The position numbers were made by a program, and so were the translations under genes. This document shows positions 21,819-25,596 of a stretch of DNA of 25,596 nt, piece by piece. The notes below the pieces were generated by a model. It made no database searches. It was not told where the DNA came from and saw only the letters and a program-made list of their open reading frames with translations. The number at the start of each line of letters is the position of its first letter. Positions within the stretch are counted from its first letter, which is position 1. The stretch comes from JANOYJ01 sp031373225 (GTDB lineage: Bacteria; Pseudomonadota; Alphaproteobacteria; Rhizobiales; Rhizobiaceae), in the NCBI GenBank assembly GCA_031373225.1, contig JANMMM010000088.1:1-25596 (forward strand), in the 5' to 3' direction.

Positions 21819-23954
21819 ATGGACGACCCCTTTTCCCAAAATTCAAAACCGAAAAACAAACCGTCACCGCTGCTCGGCTTTGACGCCTGGCTTGACACTG
21901 CGCTGTACGAAGCCGGTTTCCGCGCGCGCGAAGTATGGGAAAGTGTCACGATTTTCTTCCGCCGCTTTCATGTTTCGGGCTGGCGGCGCGGGGTGATAGA
22001 ACTTGCCGGCGAGGGCATGACGCTGGGCACGCTCGGCTTCACTGCGCTCTTGACCTTGGCGCAGCCGTCATTTGAGGAAACAAAGGGCGACTGGCGAAGG
22101 CAGGACGCCATCGCCGTCACGTTCCTTGACCGCTACGGCAATGAGATCGGCCAGCGTGGAATCATCCACAAGGACGCCGTGCCGATCGACGAGCTGCCGG
22201 ACCATGTCATCAAAGCCGTGCTCGCCACCGAGGACCGGCGCTTCTTCGAACATGTGGGCCTCGATTTCCTCGGCCTCGCCCGCGCCATGAGCGAGAACGT
22301 GCGCGCCAACTCCGTCGTGCAAGGCGGCTCCACCATCACCCAGCAGCTGGCAAAGAACCTGTTCCTGACCAACGAGCGCACCTTGCAGCGCAAGGTCAAG
22401 GAAGCGTTCCTGTCGATCTGGCTGGAGGCCAATCTCTCGAAGAAGGAAATCCTGCAGCTGTATCTCGACCGCGCTTACATGGGCGGAGGCACGTTCGGCA
22501 TCGCAGCAGCCTCCAACTTTTACTTCGGCAAAAGCGTCAAGGACGTGTCCCTCGCCGAAGCGGCGATGCTAGCCGGGCTTTTTAAAGCTCCGGCCAAGTA
22601 CGCGCCGCACATCAACCTGCCCGCCGCCCGCGCCCGCGCCAACGAAGTGCTCACCAATATGGTGCAGGGCGGGCTGATGAGCGAGGGACAGGTGCTCGAC
22701 GCGCGGCGCCATCCTGCGAACATTGTCGAGCGGACCGCCTCGGAGACGCCGGACTATTTCCTCGACTGGGCTTTTGAGGAAGTGAAGAAGACGGCAAAGG
22801 GGTTGCCGCAGACCAGCTTTGTTGTGCGCACGACTGTCGACCTCGACTTGCAGAAGGCCGCAGAGGAATCGGTCGAGTTTCATCTGCGGCAGAACGGCCA
22901 GGAGTTCAAAGTCACGCAGGCGGCGGTTGTTTTGATCGAAAACGACGGCTCGGTGCGGGCCATGGTCGGCGGGCGCGATTACGGCGTCTCACAGTTCAAC
23001 CGGGCAACCGGCGCGCTGCGCCAGGCCGGCTCCTCTTTCAAGCCCTACGTCTATGCGACAGCTATGGAAAATGGCTTCACGCCCGAATCGATTGTGCCCG
23101 ATGCGCCAATCTCGTGGGGAACTTGGTCCCCGCAGAATTATAACCGCGGCTACGCGGGCCGGATCAACCTGACCACAGCGCTGGTCAAGTCCATCAACAC
23201 GGTGCCGGTGCGGCTCACCAAGGAGCACCTCACCACCAAGCCGATCGCGGCGCTGGCAAAAGCGATGGGCGTTGAATCTGAAATTTCCCTGCACAAGACC
23301 ATGTCGCTTGGCACATCCGGCATGACCGTGCTCGATCAGGCGACGGGCTATCTGACCTTTGCCAACGGCGGCTATGCCAACACCCGGCACGCTTTCACCC
23401 AGATACTGACCTATTCGGGAGAGGTAATCTGGGACCATGACCGCGACGCGCCAAAGCCCCTGCGAGTGCTGTCAGAACAGGCGGATATTTCGATGAACAC
23501 GATATTAGCGCAGGTTCCCGAATGGGGCACCGGACGGCGGGCGGCGCTCGCCAACACCCGCGTTGCCGGCAAAACCGGCACGACGCAGTCATACCGGGAC
23601 GCCTGGTTTGTCGGCTTCACCGGTAATTACACCGCCGCCGTCTGGTACGGCAATGATGACTTTTCGCCGACCGAAAAAATGACCGGCGGCATCCTGCCTG
23701 CGATGACCTTTCAGCGCTTTATGCAATTTGCCCACCAGAATATCGATTTGAAGCCGATCCCGGGCCTTGAAAAACCATTTCCTGATCCAAAGAAGGAGAG
23801 CAAGGAGCCACAGGTTGCCAAAGGGGATGGCGCAGAGCCCGTGCCCGAGCCGCCCAAACGGCCATCGGCGCTCACCCCGCGCACGACGGATGTGCTGAAA
23901 AGCCTTAACACGCTTTTCAGCGAGGCGCCTGAACTGGCCGCCGCCGGCGTGTGA
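21819..23954 (+). CDS. class A penicillin-binding protein (bifunctional transglycosylase/transpeptidase, PBP1A-like)
   Basis: The 711-residue protein polymerises and crosslinks peptidoglycan in the periplasm. After a cytoplasmic tail of about 60 residues and a weak membrane anchor (about 66-82), the GT51 domain shows catalytic Glu138 in ATEDRRFFEH and GGSTITQQLAKNLF (169-182). The transpeptidase has the active-site Ser405 and Lys408 (SSFK), SIN (458-460) and KTG (585-587). A proline/lysine-rich C-terminal tail follows. It is shorter than E. coli PBP1A (850 residues), lacking a large inserted domain. The ATG at 21819 is preferred over a TTG directly before it; AGG lies 6 nt upstream. It diverges from the GTA cluster; a functional link is not implied. 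Confidence 0.95.
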   Translation: MDDPFSQNSKPKNKPSPLLGFDAWLDTALYEAGFRAREVWESVTIFFRRFHVSGWRRGVIELAGEGMTLGTLGFTALLTLAQPSFEETKGDWRRQDAIAVTFLDRYGNEIGQRGIIHKDAVPIDELPDHVIKAVLATEDRRFFEHVGLDFLGLARAMSENVRANSVVQGGSTITQQLAKNLFLTNERTLQRKVKEAFLSIWLEANLSKKEILQLYLDRAYMGGGTFGIAAASNFYFGKSVKDVSLAEAAMLAGLFKAPAKYAPHINLPAARARANEVLTNMVQGGLMSEGQVLDARRHPANIVERTASETPDYFLDWAFEEVKKTAKGLPQTSFVVRTTVDLDLQKAAEESVEFHLRQNGQEFKVTQAAVVLIENDGSVRAMVGGRDYGVSQFNRATGALRQAGSSFKPYVYATAMENGFTPESIVPDAPISWGTWSPQNYNRGYAGRINLTTALVKSINTVPVRLTKEHLTTKPIAALAKAMGVESEISLHKTMSLGTSGMTVLDQATGYLTFANGGYANTRHAFTQILTYSGEVIWDHDRDAPKPLRVLSEQADISMNTILAQVPEWGTGRRAALANTRVAGKTGTTQSYRDAWFVGFTGNYTAAVWYGNDDFSPTEKMTGGILPAMTFQRFMQFAHQNIDLKPIPGLEKPFPDPKKESKEPQVAKGDGAEPVPEPPKRPSALTPRTTDVLKSLNTLFSEAPELAAAGV

Positions 23955-23999
23955 GCCCGCCACCTTGCGCAATGCCCTTCAGCCGTATTAACCGGACAT

Positions 24000-24590
24000 A
24001 TGCTCAAAAGCCTTTCCCACATCGCGCTGGTGCTGGTCCTTGCCCTTGGCGGCGGGACTTGGCTGACATACCGGTCGGTCACCGGCGTCGAACGGCTGGG
24101 CGGCATTGAAGTCGGGCTTTGGAAGGCGTTTCCGGATTTCGGCACGCCGAACGCCGATCCCTATGCCAAGGCCCGCGTCGCCCGCAGCGGCGCGCTGCCG
24201 CTGGGCGCGGCGGAAGGCATCCGCTTTTACGCCGAAAAGGATTCGGAAGGCCGCCCGCTGATATTTGGCTGCGGCTATCTGGTGGCGGGGCCAAGCCCCG
24301 CTGCGCGCCTGTGGACACTCTATGCCAGCGCCAATGACGAGGTTCCGCTTTCCGCCGCAGAAGGCTTGCCTTCGGTGCTTCATTCCCGCCAGATTATCCG
24401 GTTCGCCGACAAGCCGGTCGCCATCCATATCGCTCCCTCGGCGCGGCCCGGCAACTGGCTCGCTGTCAGCTCTAAGCGACCGGGCGCCTATCACCTTGTC
24501 CTGTCGCTCTATGACACGCCGGTCGCCACCAATGCCGGTCTTGTCGACATGAAGTTCCCGGACATATCGCGGCAGGGCTGCGATGGTTAA
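24000..24590 (+). CDS. DUF1214-domain secreted/membrane protein
   Basis: The 196-residue protein has an N-terminal membrane anchor or signal (LSHIALVLVLALGGGTWLTY, residues 5-24) and a domain of the DUF1214 type, seen in ARSGALPLGAAEGIRFYAEKDSEGRPL and a C-terminal LVLSLYDTPVATN. The family (COG5402-like) is common in Alphaproteobacteria, and its function is unknown. It starts 45 nt after the penicillin-binding protein stop and overlaps the next gene by 8 nt, so the three genes may form one transcription unit. Confidence 0.85.
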   Translation: MLKSLSHIALVLVLALGGGTWLTYRSVTGVERLGGIEVGLWKAFPDFGTPNADPYAKARVARSGALPLGAAEGIRFYAEKDSEGRPLIFGCGYLVAGPSPAARLWTLYASANDEVPLSAAEGLPSVLHSRQIIRFADKPVAIHIAPSARPGNWLAVSSKRPGAYHLVLSLYDTPVATNAGLVDMKFPDISRQGCDG

Positions 24591-25125
24591 GTGGCTTTAT
24601 GCGGCAGCCGCAGGCATTGTCGGCGCGGGCATCGTCCACATCGCGACGCTGCTGCTCATTCCCGCTGTCACTGATATCGACACATGGACGCGGCTGTCGG
24701 CGTTTGGCAATCTGAACGAGTTTCACCAGATTGAACTGACCGGCAGCGCCGCCGCGTCGATCCGGGCGCTCGACCCGACATTCCAGGTCGCCGCCTGCCG
24801 GTTCGACCTTGCGGACGGCCCGGTCGAAATCGCCTCGCCGGAATCCGCCCCTTTCTGGTCGCTGTCGATCTACAACAGGCGCGGTGAGAACATTTTTTCC
24901 ATCAATGACCGCACCGCCAACGAGGCTTTGCTCGACGTGATCGTGGCTACGCCGGCGCAGGTCGTTGAGCTGCGCAAGGCGCAGACGCCTGAAATTGAAA
25001 CCTCAATCCTTGCCGAGACGGACATTGGCGAGGGGTTTGTGGTGCTTCGGGCCTTTGTCGAGGATGACAGCATGAAGCCCGCCATCGCCGCTTTTCTGGA
25101 AGAGGCGAGCTGCGATCTTTTCTAA
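24583..25125 (+). CDS. DUF1254-domain membrane-anchored protein
   Basis: The 180-residue protein starts with a membrane anchor (WLYAAAAGIVGAGIVHIATLLLIP, residues 4-27), followed by a DUF1254-type domain with FQVAACRFDLADGPVEIASP and FWSLSIYNRRGENIFSINDR. It overlaps the DUF1214 gene by 8 nt. In larger homologues the DUF1254 and DUF1214 domains occur fused in one protein; here they are split into adjacent coupled genes, which suggests the two products act together at the membrane. Function is unknown. Confidence 0.85.
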   Translation: MVKWLYAAAAGIVGAGIVHIATLLLIPAVTDIDTWTRLSAFGNLNEFHQIELTGSAAASIRALDPTFQVAACRFDLADGPVEIASPESAPFWSLSIYNRRGENIFSINDRTANEALLDVIVATPAQVVELRKAQTPEIETSILAETDIGEGFVVLRAFVEDDSMKPAIAAFLEEASCDLF

Positions 25126-25202
25126 ATTGGCGCTGCGCTTTCGGGATGACATCACGATAGAGCGTGCGAACTGCCGGTGTCTGCTGCGCCGCGGATATTA
25201 CA

Positions 25203-25229
25203 AGTCCACGCGCCTGCGGCGCGCGGACT
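25203..25229 (-). terminator. hairpin between convergent DUF1254 and yceI genes
   Basis: The arms 25203-25214 (AGTCCACGCGCC) and 25218-25229 (GGCGCGCGGACT) pair at 11 of 12 positions with a 3-nt loop. It begins 9 nt after the YceI stop codon. On the minus strand it is followed by a short AT-rich tract (TGTAATAT), on the plus strand by no T-run, so it more likely terminates yceI. The rest of the 113-nt gap holds nothing I can identify. Confidence 0.55.
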
Positions 25230-25238
25230 GGTCAATGC

Positions 25239-25596
25239 CTATTGCTTCTGGGCTTCCACTTCGATCATCACACTGATATCGGGACCCAATCCATATTCAG
25301 CCACCTTGCCCATGCCAAAATCCGCTGACTTGACGACGCCTTTGGCGGAAAAGCCGCTGACGATGGCAGCGGCGTCCCACGGGCGGGGCTGCTCGGCATT
25401 CCAGACCACATCGAGCGTCACAGGCTTCGTGACGCCAATAATGGTGAGATTGCCGGTGACTTTGCCTGTCTTGTCACCGGTTTTTTCAACGGCTGTGCTT
25501 TCAAATGTGATTGTTGCAAATTCAGCCGTATTGAGAAAGTCGGGGCTGCTCAAATCCTTGTCCCGGTCGGCAAAATTGGTGTCAATGCTCGCGGCG
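25239..25596 (-). CDS. YceI-family periplasmic lipid-binding-like protein, C-terminal part
   Basis: The frame runs from the stop at 25239 through the right edge without a stop, so the gene is cut by the window. The visible 118 or so residues show the YceI pattern: RDKDLSSPDFLN...FATITFESTAVEKTG, VTGNLTIIGVTKPVTLDVVW and a C-terminal PDISVMIEVEAQ. YceI proteins form a lipocalin-like barrel that binds isoprenoid-type lipids and are usually secreted. A TTG at 25553 is not a start; family-conserved residues (NFADRDKD) continue upstream of it. Confidence 0.92.
   Translation of the reverse strand, partial: AASIDTNFADRDKDLSSPDFLNTAEFATITFESTAVEKTGDKTGKVTGNLTIIGVTKPVTLDVVWNAEQPRPWDAAAIVSGFSAKGVVKSADFGMGKVAEYGLGPDISVMIEVEAQKQ

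Noticed and set aside
21819..23954. Penicillin-binding protein as a GTA lysis or release component
   Set aside because: It is divergent, has its own promoter and is a normal bifunctional peptidoglycan synthase; adjacency alone does not support a role in GTA release.
25136..25150. Possible repeat fragment (TTCGGGATGACA) near the DUF1254 stop
   Set aside because: It matches only about 9 bases of the right end of element B, with no partner arm; chance is a sufficient explanation.
1..25596. CRISPR array, insertion sequence or rRNA
   Set aside because: I found no regularly spaced direct repeats, no transposase-like frame and no rRNA-like sequence on either strand.

Overview
The window is a chromosomal segment of a GC-rich alphaproteobacterium, most likely of the Hyphomicrobiales (Rhizobiales). 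That placement rests on family recognition: a FeuP/FeuQ-type two-component system, a ccmI-ccmE-ccmF-ccmH cytochrome c maturation operon, a DUF1214/DUF1254 gene pair, a DUF6107 membrane protein and a gene transfer agent (GTA) cluster of the Rhodobacter capsulatus (RcGTA) type. No taxon marker such as rRNA is present.

Layout. From the left edge to about 21.55 kb every gene lies on the minus strand. Positions 1-3608 hold ccmI-ccmE-ccmF-ccmH, with ccmH cut by the window edge after its signal peptide. Next come a surface-antigen-type lipoprotein (3678-4115), a histidine kinase and response regulator (4212-6285) and a small secreted protein (6357-6662) whose position upstream of feuP recalls FeuN. 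Positions 6726-21546 hold the GTA structural cluster in canonical order: small terminase, large terminase, portal, DUF6107 protein, prohead protease, capsid, connector, adaptor, a 62-aa unknown, DUF3168 protein, tail tube, gp10, a chaperone-like protein starting with TTG, tape measure, DUF2460, DUF2163 hub, NlpC/P60 peptidase, the giant gp15 protein and a holin-like membrane protein. No integrase, replication gene or phage repressor is visible, and no structural frame is broken. A working GTA fits this better than a decaying prophage.

A divergent control region (about 21547-21818) separates the GTA cluster from a plus-strand bifunctional penicillin-binding protein, the DUF1214/DUF1254 pair and, convergently at the right edge, a partial YceI-family gene. 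It carries a promoter for each direction. The GTA-side promoter has a perfect 6-bp inverted repeat overlapping its -35 box, and a 10-bp palindrome lies just upstream.

The least expected feature is the internal architecture of the GTA operon. Two imperfect palindromic elements of one repeat family sit in its only two large gaps and bracket the DUF6107-protease-capsid module. A separate strong hairpin followed by an AT-rich tract lies 26 nt after the capsid stop codon and resembles an intrinsic terminator. Together they suggest that capsid-module expression is partly uncoupled from the downstream tail genes. This is inference from sequence only.
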